Positions 9,836-21,100 of a DNA stretch of 42,500 nucleotides are shown piece by piece. Source of the stretch: Penaeus vannamei (taxonomy: Eukaryota; Arthropoda; Malacostraca; Decapoda; Penaeidae); assembly GCF_042767895.1 (NCBI RefSeq), contig NC_091550.1:25918484-25960983 (forward strand). Reading direction: 5' to 3'. The position numbers were made by a program, and so were the translations under genes. The notes below the pieces were generated by a model, which saw only the letters and a program-made list of their open reading frames with translations, had not been told where the DNA came from and made no database searches. The first letter of the stretch is position 1; each line of letters begins with the position of its first letter.

Positions 9836-11873
9836 GTTAAAATCCTCATAATTACCAATACAAAGCGAAAAAGGTATTTTTTCCGATAATTCTCTCAAAA
9901 GGCTATACTTTTTTCGACTTAAGGGAATTTATTACTTTTGGCCTTTATTTCATTATAAATGGACTGGATAATAATTATTATCATCATTATTACCATTACT
10001 GTCTTTATTCGTATGATTATTATCATTATAGTCATTATCATCATGATTATCATTATTATCATTATAGTCATTATCATCATGATTATCATTATTATCATCA
10101 GTATTGCAGTTATTATGATTATTATGCTAATTAGTATAGCTATTTTCATCATCATAACTATTTAATAAAAATAATAGAAATAATGATAATTTTAGAAATA
10201 ATAATGACAATTGTAATAAATATAGTGACAATGATAATTATGTTATTATTACTTCTATTTTAATTATAAGTCAGAAAATTATTGGAATAGAGTTGATTAT
10301 TGCTATTATTGCAGTAATTATCAAAATTAACATTATGATTATGATTTTATCATTATTATCATCATTATTGTCATTATCATTGTCCTTATCATCATAATTA
10401 TCATCATATTTGCATATAAATAAGGAATTATCCTGAAAATCATCACAATTACCTGAATTAATGTTAAAATCCAAATAATTACCAATAAAAAGCGAAAAAG
10501 GGTTTTTTTTCGACGTTTCTCATAAAAGACTGTAATAGGCTAGATTTTGCCGTATTTTCGACTTCTGGGAGTTCATTACTTTTGGCCTTTATTTCATTAA
10601 AAATGGAGTGGATAATAATTATTATCATCATTATTATCATTACTATCATTATTCCTATGATTATCATCATTATAGTCATGATTATCATGATTATCATCAT
10701 TATTATCATTATTATTGCAGTTATAATGATTATTATGCAAATTATTGTAGCTATTTTCATCATCATAATTATTTTTATGATGATAATAGCAATAATGATA
10801 ATTTTAGAAATAATAATGACAATAGTAATAATTATAATGACAATGATAATGATATTATTATTTTTATTGTTATTATTAGTCTGAAAATTATTGGAATAGA
10901 GTTGATTATTGCTATTATTGTAGTAATTATCAAAATTATCATTATAATTATGATTTTATCCTTATTATTGTCATTATCCTTGTCATTATCATTATAATTA
11001 TGATTTCATCATTATTATTGTCATTATCATCATAATTATCTTCATTATTGCATATAATGAAGGAATTATCATGAGGATCATCGCAATTACCTGAATTAAT
11101 GTTAAAATTCTCATAATTACCAATAAAAAGCGAAAAGGCTTTTTTTCGACGTTTTTTTCAAAAGGCTGTAATACACTAGATTTCATTATCATCATTATCA
11201 TATTTATTTCAGTTATGATGATTAATATGCTCATTATTATAGTCATTTTCATAATCACAACTATTTATATAATGATAATTGCAATAATGATAATTTTGGA
11301 AATAATGAGAATTGTAATAATTATAATGACAATGATAATGATATTCTTATTTCTATTGTCATTAATAATCTGAAAATTATTGGAATAGAGCTGATTATTG
11401 CTATTATTGCAGTAATTATCAAAATTATCATCATAATTATGATTTTATCATTATTATTATTATTATTGTCATTATCATTTTCATTATCATCATTATTGCA
11501 TATAATGAAGGAATTATCATGAAAATTATCACAATTACCTAAATTAATTTTAAAATCCTCATAATTACCAATAAAAAGCGAATAAGTTTTTTTTCGACTT
11601 TTCTCTCAAAAGGCTAGATTTTGCCTTTTTTCGACTTATGGGATTTTATTACTTTTGGCCTTTATTTCATTATAAATGGACTGGATAATAATTATTATCA
11701 TCATTATTATCATTACTGTCATTATTCTTATGATTAGTATCATTATAGTCATTATCATCATGATTATCATCATTATTGCAGTTATAATGATTATTATGGT
11801 TATTATTATAGCTATTTTCATCATCATAACTATTTTTATATTGATAATAGCAATAAGGATAATTAACATTTTT
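9836..11873 (+). repeat. Satellite subfamily A, + orientation
   Basis: Unit starts (AAATGGACTGGATAATAATT or the GGAGTGG variant) lie at about 9958, 10602 and 11676. The interval after 10602 holds a shortened, rearranged unit near 11190, where the core is joined to TTCATTATCATCATTATCAT. The array stops at about 11864-11873, just past ATAATAGCAATAAGGATAAT, where a Penelope-like element begins. Confidence 0.88.
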
Positions 11874-11892
11874 ATGTCATTATGAGAAAATT

Positions 11893-12330
11893 TGGCTATA
11901 AGATTGTCCCACCTCCTTTAAACCTTGCAAATATTTTCGCTATGTAGATGATACCTTGTTACTATTCAGGTCCAGTGATCATAGTAAATTATTTTAAAAT
12001 TATCTAAATGATAAACACCCTAATATAAAATTTACTCATGAAGTGGAATCTAATGGCAGTCTACCCTTTCTGGTTATTAACATTTCTCGTGGCAATAATT
12101 ATTTTACTACATCAGTGTACAGGAAACCAACTTACACTGGCCTCACTACAAAATTCAGTTCTTACATTCCCATTAAATATAAAGGCAACCTAGTTTCAAT
12201 TTTAATATATAGGGCCTTTAAGATATCCAAGAATTATCACATTTTCCACCAAGAGGTTGAATTTATCATCAGCATCCTTAAATTAAATAGTTTCCCTCTA
12301 AATTTCAACTGTTAATAAACTAGTCTCACC
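11893..12330 (+). pseudogene. Penelope-like reverse transcriptase, C-terminal fragment (broken)
   Basis: The fragment would copy element RNA into DNA if intact. One frame gives PPPLNLANIF (about 11909-11938), the family's SPLGPTLANIF-like block. It is followed without the usual spacer, in another frame, by RYVDDTLLLF (11938-11967), which holds the catalytic YVDD at 11941-11952. A deletion and a frame change therefore separate the two blocks. One in-frame stop lies at 11995-11997. Downstream, SNGSLPFLVINISR, TSVYRKPTYTGL and AFKISKNYHIFH are typical of the Penelope RT end and thumb. The frame closes at 12313-12315. The N-terminal palm is absent. The identification rests on recognised family motifs; no search was run. 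Confidence 0.88.
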
Positions 12331-12843
12331 ACAGTCTACCCCCCTATCTGTCTCAAAGGATATTATATACATGAAATTGCCATATCTGGGTTCATTAAGT
12401 CATAGTCTTGGGAGAAAATTATGTAGGATTGTCCATAATAAATACAGTACTGTAAAACTGAAAATTGTATACACAACCTCCACAAATATTGGTAATTTTT
12501 TTCAAATTCAAAGACAGAATACCCACTGCTCTATGCTCTTCCATTGTATATAAGTTCTCGTGTGATAGCTGTAATGCTATCTATGTGGGTAAAACAACCC
12601 GCAATTTCTTTATGCGCATGGAAGATCATACAGGTTTCTCATACAGAAAAAAGAATTTAAAGCTCTCAAGCCCTACTAAGTCTTCAATCAGGCATCACTC
12701 CTTTCTCTTATAACAATTTTGAAATTCTTGACTCGTCCCAATGTGATTTAGACCTTAACATTTTGGAAAGCATTTGGATTTGGACATTAAAACCAAATTT
12801 AAATGAATATCTCTCCTCCATTGATATTGAAATTTTAAAATAG
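12313..12843 (+). pseudogene. Penelope-like connector and GIY-YIG endonuclease (broken)
   Basis: This continues the preceding pseudogene. A frame starting near 12316 gives KDIIYMKLPYLGSLSHSLG and a connector to about 12500. A shift then leads to KFKDRIPTALCSSIVYKFSC and CNAIYVGKTTR (YVG at 12582-12590, the second half of the GIY-YIG signature) with CDSC cysteines just before, as in EN+ Penelope elements. SSIRHHS marks the domain end near 12705. A second shift leads to the usual tail ILESIWIWTLKPNLNEY, ending at the stop 12841-12843. At least two frameshifts within this part make it non-functional. The endonuclease normally nicks target DNA to prime reverse transcription. Confidence 0.88.
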
Positions 12844-13857
12844 TCCCCCTAGAATTGTTCACTCAAGTTTACCTTTTCGGACATTTTGTGCAGGCTGGAG
12901 CGCTCTTGTCATTTGCCCGCTCAGAGGCCTTTCTTCATTGAGTTTAGACATGGATCGTTACTGACCAGCTCTCTCAGTAGTTTTTTAGTAATAATTATGG
13001 TTAGTATTCTGTATTATTGTTACCAATGTATTAATTAACATCCCTAGTTTCGAGATAAGTGTGTAAAATTCCCATATTCAAGGTTTATATATAGTATTTG
13101 CCGAGTTTGATCTTGCCGGTTTTGCCTTGATGACACCAGGGGCTTTGATCGTAATTTCGTCCCATTTCAGCTCAAGTTTTCTCCATTAAATGTCACGTCA
13201 TTACAAAAGATTAAATTGTAATGATGTATTGTATTCAATAATGTGTTATTTTGATTTGAATGATTTTATGAGTATGGCATGTTTTGTCATATTTACATGA
13301 TGGCTTTTATAGTCTAGAAAATTTTCAATACTAAATTACTTTTCCAATTCGTTTAGGGTATAGTTCTCTTGGCATGTTTAATATTGTTAATTGATTTCAA
13401 GGTCAAACATGAACTGTTCAACTTGTATTAATCTATATAATAACTTTTCATAAACACTTACATTTTCTTATCTCGATATGTAATGTAAAGTCTTGATACG
13501 AGTAATTCGTGTCCCCCTTTTCATGTCTTATTAATACAATTAGTGATATGATTTATCTTAACTGTTTTGTAAATATGCTTTTGTAAACTGAAGGATAATG
13601 TTCCTTGTATCCTTTCTTGTCATCCCTGAAGATGAGTGTTGAACACTCGAAACGTATGATTTGGATGTTGGAAGAACTGTTTTTGTTCAAAGGAGATACC
13701 AGTTTAGTTGGATTAAAGAAGAAGGAAAATGCTTGTTTTTTCTATGAACACTAGTCATGAAGTTTATTGCATGTCTCCGCTTCACAGCTGGAAGTTCCAC
13801 GGCACCTAATATGTATATATATGAGTAAGTACTAGACGCTGACTAGCGCCTCGTTGC
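12844..13857 (+). other. 3' noncoding region of the Penelope-like element
   Basis: This is an AT-rich stretch with no open frame of note. It holds the hammerhead-like fold at 13621-13667 and then AGATACCAGTTTAGTTGG-type sequence. The last 100-150 bp (TGTCTCCGCTTCACAGCTGG, CACGGCACCTAATATG) may lie outside the element. No poly(A) tail or 3' direct repeat is evident. Reverse A satellite starts at 13858 (ATTGCTATTATCATTATG). Confidence 0.6.
13621..13667 (+). ncRNA. Hammerhead-ribozyme-like fold in the Penelope 3' region (candidate)
   Basis: In order: CATCC (13621-13625), CTGAAGA (13626-13632, matching the core CUGANGA), T, stem GAGTGT (13634-13639), loop, ACACTC (13643-13648), GAAA (13649-13652), a 10-nt stretch, and GGATG (13663-13667), which pairs with CATCC. 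This is the hammerhead layout of stem I, core, stem II, GAAA. Penelope-like elements are known to carry short hammerhead motifs. Stem III is essentially missing here (only the A before CGT and a T before GGATG could pair), so activity as a monomer is doubtful. It could be a decayed or dimer-dependent version. Confidence 0.5.
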
Positions 13858-15024
13858 ATTGCTATTATCATTATGAAAATAGTTATGATGATGAAAATAG
13901 CTATAATGATTAGTATAATCATCATTATAACTGCAATAATGATGATAATAATGATGATAATCACGATGATAATGACTATAATGATAATAATAATACGAAT
14001 AATGACAGTAATGATAATAATGATGATAATAATTATTATCCAGTCCATTTATAATGAAATAAAGGCCAAAAGTAATAAAATCCCAGAAATCGAAAAAAAC
14101 GGCAAAATCTAGCGTATTAGAAACCCTTTTTCGCTTTCTATTTGTAATTATGAGGATTTTAACATTAATTCAGGTAATTGTGATGATTTTCATGATAATT
14201 CCTTCATTATATGCAATAATGATAATTATGATGATAATGACAATGATAATGACAACAATAATGATAATAATGATAAAATCATAATTATAATGATAATTTT
14301 GATAATTACTGCAATAATAGCAATACTCAACTCTATTCCAATATTTTTCAGACTAATAATGACAATAGCAATAATAATAACATCATTATCCTTGTCATTA
14401 TAATTATTACTATTGTCATTATTATTTCTAAAATTATCATTATTGCTATTATCATTATAAAAATAGTTATGATGATGAAAATAGCTATAATAATTAGCAT
14501 AATAATCATAACTGCAATAATGATAATAATGATGATAATCATGATGATAATGACTATAATGATAATAATCATAAGAATAATGACTACTGATGATAATGAT
14601 GATAATAAATATTATCCAGTCCATTTATAATGAAATAAAGGCCAAAAGTAATAAAATCCCATAAGTCGAAAAACTGGATAATCTAGCCTTTTGAGAGAAA
14701 CGTCGAAAAAAAAGCTTTTTCGCTTTTTATTGGTAATTATGAGGATTTTAACATTAATTCAGGTAATTGTGATAATTTTCATGATAATTCCTTCATTTTA
14801 TGCAATAATGATAATTATGATGATAATGCCAATGATAATGACAATAATAATGATAATAATGAGAAAATCATAATTATAATGATAATTTTGATAATTACTG
14901 CAATAATAACAATAATCAACTCTATTCCAATAATTTTCAGACTAATAATGACAATAGAAATAATAATATCATTATCATTGTCATTATAATTATTACTATT
15001 GTCATTATTATTTCTAAAATTATA
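13858..15024 (-). repeat. Satellite subfamily A, - orientation
   Basis: Reverse unit starts (CAGTCCATTTATAATG) lie near 14041 and 14618. The first core is shortened: AATCTAGCGTATTAGAAACC skips the GCCTTTTGAGAGAAACGTCG part. The same shortened core and the variants AATGATTAGTATAAT and CCCAGAAATCG recur at 18128-18430, so the two blocks are close relatives. Near 15024 the unit changes to B. Confidence 0.88.
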
Positions 15025-15278
15025 ACGATAATGATAATAAAAATAATCATTGAAATAATCATAATATCGCTATTATTGTTATTATAATTGTTATTATTGC
15101 TGTTATTATTTCTAAAATTATCATTATTGTTATTATCATTATAAAAATAGTTATAATGAGGGAAATGACATCAATAATTAAAATAATAACTATTCTAATG
15201 ATTATATTACGGGTAATTATGGCGATAATTACTATAATGATGATAATGATGATATTGATGATAATAATGATGATGATA
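15025..15278 (-). repeat. Satellite subfamily B, partial, - orientation
   Basis: B markers in reverse include AATAATCATTGAAATAATCA, GAGGGAAATGACATCAATAA and GGGTAATTATGGCGATAATT. The block ends at the B unit start, next to the junction motif at 15279. Confidence 0.82.
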
Positions 15279-15315
15279 ATTGTAGTGTACGGCTGCGTAC
15301 GTCCCGAGTCTAAGG
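15279..15315 (-). other. Junction motif copy 2
   Basis: This is the reverse complement of the 2673-2709 motif: ATTGTAGTG, then the hairpin GTACGGCTGCGTAC (15287-15300), then GTCCCGAGTCTAAGG. Left of it is B in reverse; right of it A starts forward at its own unit start (GGATAATAATTATT, sharing the GG of CTAAGG). The motif thus joins a B head to an A head, head to head. Confidence 0.75.
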
Positions 15316-18127
15316 ATAATAATTATTATAATCATTATTATCATTACTGTCATTATTCTTATGATTATTATAACTATAGTCATTATCATCATGGTTATTA
15401 TCATTGTTATCGTCATTATTGCAATTATAATGATTATTACGCTAATTGTTATAGCTATTTTCATCATCGTAACTATTTTTTTTAATGATAAAAGCAATAA
15501 TTTATTGATAGTTTTAGAAATAATAATGACAATAGTATTTATTATAATGACTATGATAATGATGTTATTATTATTTCTATTGTCATTATTAGTCTGAAAA
15601 TTATTGGAATAGAGTTGATTATTGCTATTATTGCAGAAATTATCAAAATTATCATTATAATTATGATTTTATCATTATCATTATTATTGTCATTATCATC
15701 ATAATTATCATCATTATTGCATATAAGGAAGGAATTATCATGAAAATCATCACAATTACCTGAATAAAAAGCGAAGATGTATTTTTTCGACGTTTTTCTC
15801 AAAAGGCTGTAATAGGCAAGATTTTGCTGTTTTTTCGACTTCTGGGATTTTATTACTTTTGGCCTTTATTTCATTATAAATGGAGTGGATAATAATCATT
15901 ATCATCATTATTATCATTACTGTCATTATTCTTATGATTATTATCATTATAGTCTTTATCATCATGATTATCATCATTATCATTATTATTGCAGTTATAA
16001 TGATTATTATGCTAATTATTATAGCTACTTTTTTCATCATAACAATTTTTATAATGATAATAGCAATAATGATAATTTTAGAAATAATAATGAAAATAGT
16101 AATAATTATAATGACAATGATAATGATATTATTATTTCTATTGTCATTATAAGTCTAAAAATTATTGAAATACAGTTGATTATTGCTATTATTGCAGTAA
16201 TTATCAAAATTATCATTATAATTATGATTTAGTCATTTTTATCATTATTATTGTCATTATCATTGTCATTATCATTATAATTATTGTCATTATTGCATAC
16301 AATGAAGGAATTACCATGAAATTATCATAATTACCTGAAATAATGTTGAAATCCTAATAATTATCATTAAAAAGCGAAAAAGGGTTTTTTTCTCGACGTT
16401 TCTCTCAAAAGGCTGTATTACGCTATATCTTGTCATTTTTTCGACTTGTGAGATGTTATTACTTTTCGCCTTTATTTCATTATAAATGGACTGGATAATA
16501 ATCATTATCATCATTATTATCATTCCTGTCATTATTCTTATGATTATTATCATTATAGTCTGTATCATCATGATTATCATCATTATCATTATTATTGCAG
16601 TTATAATGATTATTATGCTAATTATTATAGATATTTTCTTCATCATAACTATTTTTATAATGATAATAGCAATAATGATAATTTTAGAAATAATAATGAC
16701 AATAGTAATAATAATAATAACAATGATAATGATGTTATTATCATTTCTATTGTCATTATTATTCTGGAAATTATTGGAATATAGTTGATTATTGCTATTG
16801 CTATTATTGCAGTAATTATGAAAATTATCATTATAATTATGATTTTATCATTATTATTATTATTGTCATTATCATCATAATTATCATCATTATTGCATAT
16901 AATGAAGGAATTATCATGAAAATCATCACAATTACCTGAATTAATGTTAAAATCCTCATACTCACCAATAAAAAGTGAAAAAGTTGTTTTTGACGTTTCT
17001 CTCAAAAGGCTGTAATAGGCTAGATTTTGCCGTTTTTTCGACTTAAGGGATTTTATTACTTTTGGCTTTTATTTCATTATAAATGAACTGGATAATAATC
17101 ATTATCATCATTACTATCATTACTGTCATTATTATTGTGATTATTATCATTATAGTCATTATCATCATGATTATCATTATTATCATGATTATTGCAGTTA
17201 TAATAATTATTATGCTAATTATTATAGCTATTTTCATCATCATAACTATTTTTATAATGGTAATAGCAATAATGATAATTAAAAAAATAATAATGGCAAT
17301 AGTAATAATTATAATGACAATGATAATATTATTATTTCTATTGTCATTATTAGTCTGAAAATTATTGGAATATTGTTGATTTTTGCTATTATTGCAGTAA
17401 TTTTCAAAATTGTCATTATAATTATGATTTTATCATTATTATTGTCATTATCATTGTCATTATCATCATAATCATCATCATTATGTGCATATAATGAAGG
17501 AATTATCATGAAAATCACCACAATTACCTGAATTAATGTTGAAAACCTAATAATTATCAATAAAAAGCGAAAACGTTTTTTTTTCGACGTTACTCTCAAA
17601 AGGCTGTAATACGCAAGATTTTGGTAATCAATAAAAAGCGAAAAAGGGTTTTTTTTTCGACGTTTCTCTGAAGAGGCTGTAATACGGTAGATTTTGCCCT
17701 TTTTTTCGACTTTTGGGGTTTTATAACTTTTGGCCTTTATTTCATTATAAATGGACTAGATAATAATTATCATCATCATTATTATCATTACATTCATTAT
17801 TCTTATGATTATCATCATTATAGTCATTATCATCATGATTATTATCATTATTGCAGTTATACTGATTATTATGCTCATTATCATAGCTATTTTCATCATC
17901 ATAACTTTTTTTATAATAAAGGCAATAATGATAATTTCAAAAATAATAATGACAATAGTAATAATTATAATGACAAAGATAATGATATTATTATTTCTAT
18001 TGTCATTATAAGTCTGAAAATTATTGGAATAGAGTTGATTATTCCTATTATTGCATTAATTATCAAAATTATCATTATAATTATGATTTCATCATTATCA
18101 ATATTATTGTCATTATCATAGTCATTA
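15316..18127 (+). repeat. Satellite subfamily A, + orientation
   Basis: Unit starts lie at 15316 (truncated at the motif) and near 15876, 16485, 17084 and 17749. Around 17560-17710 the core is duplicated in tandem: AAAAAGCGAAAACG and TTTTTTCGACGTTACTCTC are followed by a second AAAAAGCGAAAAAGGG and TTTCGACGTTTCTCTG. At about 18127 the array flips to the opposite strand. Confidence 0.88.
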
Positions 18128-21100
18128 TCAATTATAAAAATAGTTATGATGATGAAAATAGCTATAATGATTAGTATAATAATCATTATAACTGCAATAT
18201 TGATAATAATAATGATGATAATCATGATGATAATGACTATAATGATAATAATAATAAGAATAATGACAGTAATGATAATAATGATGATAATAATTATTAT
18301 CCAATCCATTTATAATGAAATAAAGGCCAAAAGTAATAAAATCCCAGAAATCGAAAAAACGGCAAAATCTAGCTTATTAGAAACCCTTTTTCGCTTTTTA
18401 TTTGTAATTAGGAGGATTTTAACATTAATTCAGGTAATTGTGATGATTTTCATGATAATTTCTTCATCATATGCAATAATGATAATTATGATGGTAATGA
18501 GAATGATAATGACAATAATGATAATAATGATAAAATTATAATTATAATGATAATATTGATAATTACTGCAATAATAGCAATAATCAACTTTATTCCAATA
18601 ACTTTCAGACTAATAATGACAATAGAAATAATAATAACATCATTATCATTGTCATTATGATTATTACTATTGTCATTATTATTTCAAAAATTATCATTAT
18701 TGCTATTATCATTATAAAAATAGCTATGATGATGGAAATAGCTATATTAATTAGCATAATAATCATTATAACTGCAATAATGATGATAATAATGATGATA
18801 ATCATGATGATAATGACTAGAATGATAATAATCATAAGAATAATGACAGTAATGATAATAATGATGATAATAATTATTATCCAGTCCATTTATAATGAAA
18901 TGAAGGCGAAAAGTAATAAAATCCCAGATGTCGAAAAAACGGCAAAATCTTTTCTATTACAGCCTTTTGAGAGAAACGTCGAAAAAAAAGCTTTTTCGGT
19001 TTTTATTGGTAATTATGAGGATTTTAACACTAATTCAGGTAATTGTGATGGTTTTCATGATAATTCCTTCATTAATGATAAAATAGTAATTATTAAGATA
19101 ATTTTGATAATTACTGCAATAATAGCAATAATCAACTGCATTCCAATAATTTTCAGACTTATAATGACAATAGAAATAATATCATCGTTATTATAATTAT
19201 TACTATTGTCATTATTATTTCTAAAATTACCATTATTGCTAATATCATTATAAAAATAGTTATGATGATGAAAATTGCTATAATAATTAGCATAATAATC
19301 ATTATAACAGCAATGATAATGATAATGATGATAATCATGATGATAATGACTATAATGATAATGATCATAAGAATAATGACAGTAATGATAATAATGATGA
19401 TAATAATTATAATCCAGTCCATTCATAACTAATAAAATCCCAAAAGTCGAAAAAACGGCAAAATCTAGCGTATTAAAGCTTTTTGAGAGAAACGTCAAAA
19501 AAAACCTTTTTCACTTTTTATTGGTAATTATGATGATTTTAACATTAATTCAGGTAATTGTGATGATTTTCATAATTCCTTCATTATATACAATAATGAT
19601 GATAATTATGATGATTCAGACTAATAATGACAATAGAAATAATAATAACATCATTATCATTGTCATTTTAATTATTACTATTGTCATTATTATTTCTAAA
19701 ATTATCATTATTGCTATTATCATTATAAAAATAGTTATGATGATAAAAATAGCTATAATAATTAGCATAATAATCATTATAACGGCAATGATGATAATAA
19801 TGATGATAATCATGATGATAATGACTATAAATATAATAATCATAAGAATAATGACAGTAATGATAATAATGATGATAATTATTATCCAGTCCATTTATAA
19901 TGAAATAAAGGCCAAAAGTAGTAAAATCCCAGAATTCGAAAAAACAGAAAAACATAGCGTAGTACAGCCTTTTCAGAGAAAGGTCGAAAAAAAACTTTTT
20001 CGCTTTTTATTGGTAATTATGAGGATTTTAACATTAATTCGGGTAATTGTGATGATTTTCATGAAAATTCCTTCATTATATGCAATAATGATGATAATTA
20101 TGATGATAATGACAATGATGACATTATTAATGATAAAATCATAATTATAATGATAATTTTGATAATTACTTCAATAATAGTAATAATCAACTCTATTCCA
20201 ATAATTTTCAGACTAATAATATTAATAGAAATAAAAATATCATTATCATTGTTTTTATAATTATTACTATTGTCATTATTATTTCTAAAATTATCATTAT
20301 TAATATTATCATCATAAAATAATTATAATGATGAAAATAGCTATAATAATTAGCATAATAATCATTATAACTGCAATAATGATAATAATAATGATGATGA
20401 TCATGATGATAATGACTATAATGATAATAATCATAAGAATAATGATAGTAATGATAATAAGGATCTTACTAATTATTATCTAGTCCATTTATGATGAAAT
20501 AAAGGCCAAAAATAATAAAATCCCAAAAGTCGAAAAAAACGCAAAATCTGAGAGAAATGTCGAAAAAAAACCTTTTCGCTTTTTATTCGTAATTACGAGG
20601 ATTTTAACAATAATTCAGGTAATTGTAATGATTTTCATGATAATTCCTTCATTATATGCAATAATGATGATAATTAGGATGATAATGACAATTAGAATGA
20701 CAATAATAATGATAATGATAAAATCATAATTATAATGATAATTTTGATAATTACTGCAATAATAGCAATAATACACTCTATTCCAATAGTTTTCAGACCA
20801 ACAATGACAATAGAAATAATAATATCATTAGCATTGTCATTATAATTATTACTATTGTCATTATTTCTAAAATTATCATTATTGCTATTATCATTATAAA
20901 AATGGTTATGATGATGAAAATAGCTATAATAATGAGCCTAGTAATCATTATAACTGCAATAATGATGATAATAATGATGATAATCATGACTATAATGATA
21001 ATAATCATAAAAATAATGACAGTAATGATAATAACGATAATAATTATTATCCAATCCATTTATAATGAAATAAAGGCCAAAATTAATAAAATTCCAAAAG

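Larger units (their letters stand above)
11874..13857 (+). mobile_element. Degenerate Penelope-like retroelement (EN+)
   Basis: This segment of about 2 kb is AT-rich but not ATN-phased. It encodes remnants in the canonical Penelope order: a reverse transcriptase fragment with a YVDD box, a connector, a GIY-YIG endonuclease domain and a C-terminal tail, then about 1 kb of 3' noncoding DNA with a hammerhead-like fold. Several frameshifts, one stop and a 5' truncation show that it is dead. On the left the A satellite is in + orientation and on the right in - orientation, and both sides break at nearly the same unit phase (around ATAATAGCAAT). The element therefore sits at the axis of an inverted satellite pair. 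The right end is uncertain between about 13700 and 13857. Confidence 0.88.

Noticed and set aside
14691..14873. Recurring 60-codon frame that crosses the satellite core (also 40217-40402)
   Set aside because: It starts at TTG rather than ATG and is unlikely to be used in a eukaryote; the rest is ATN sequence.
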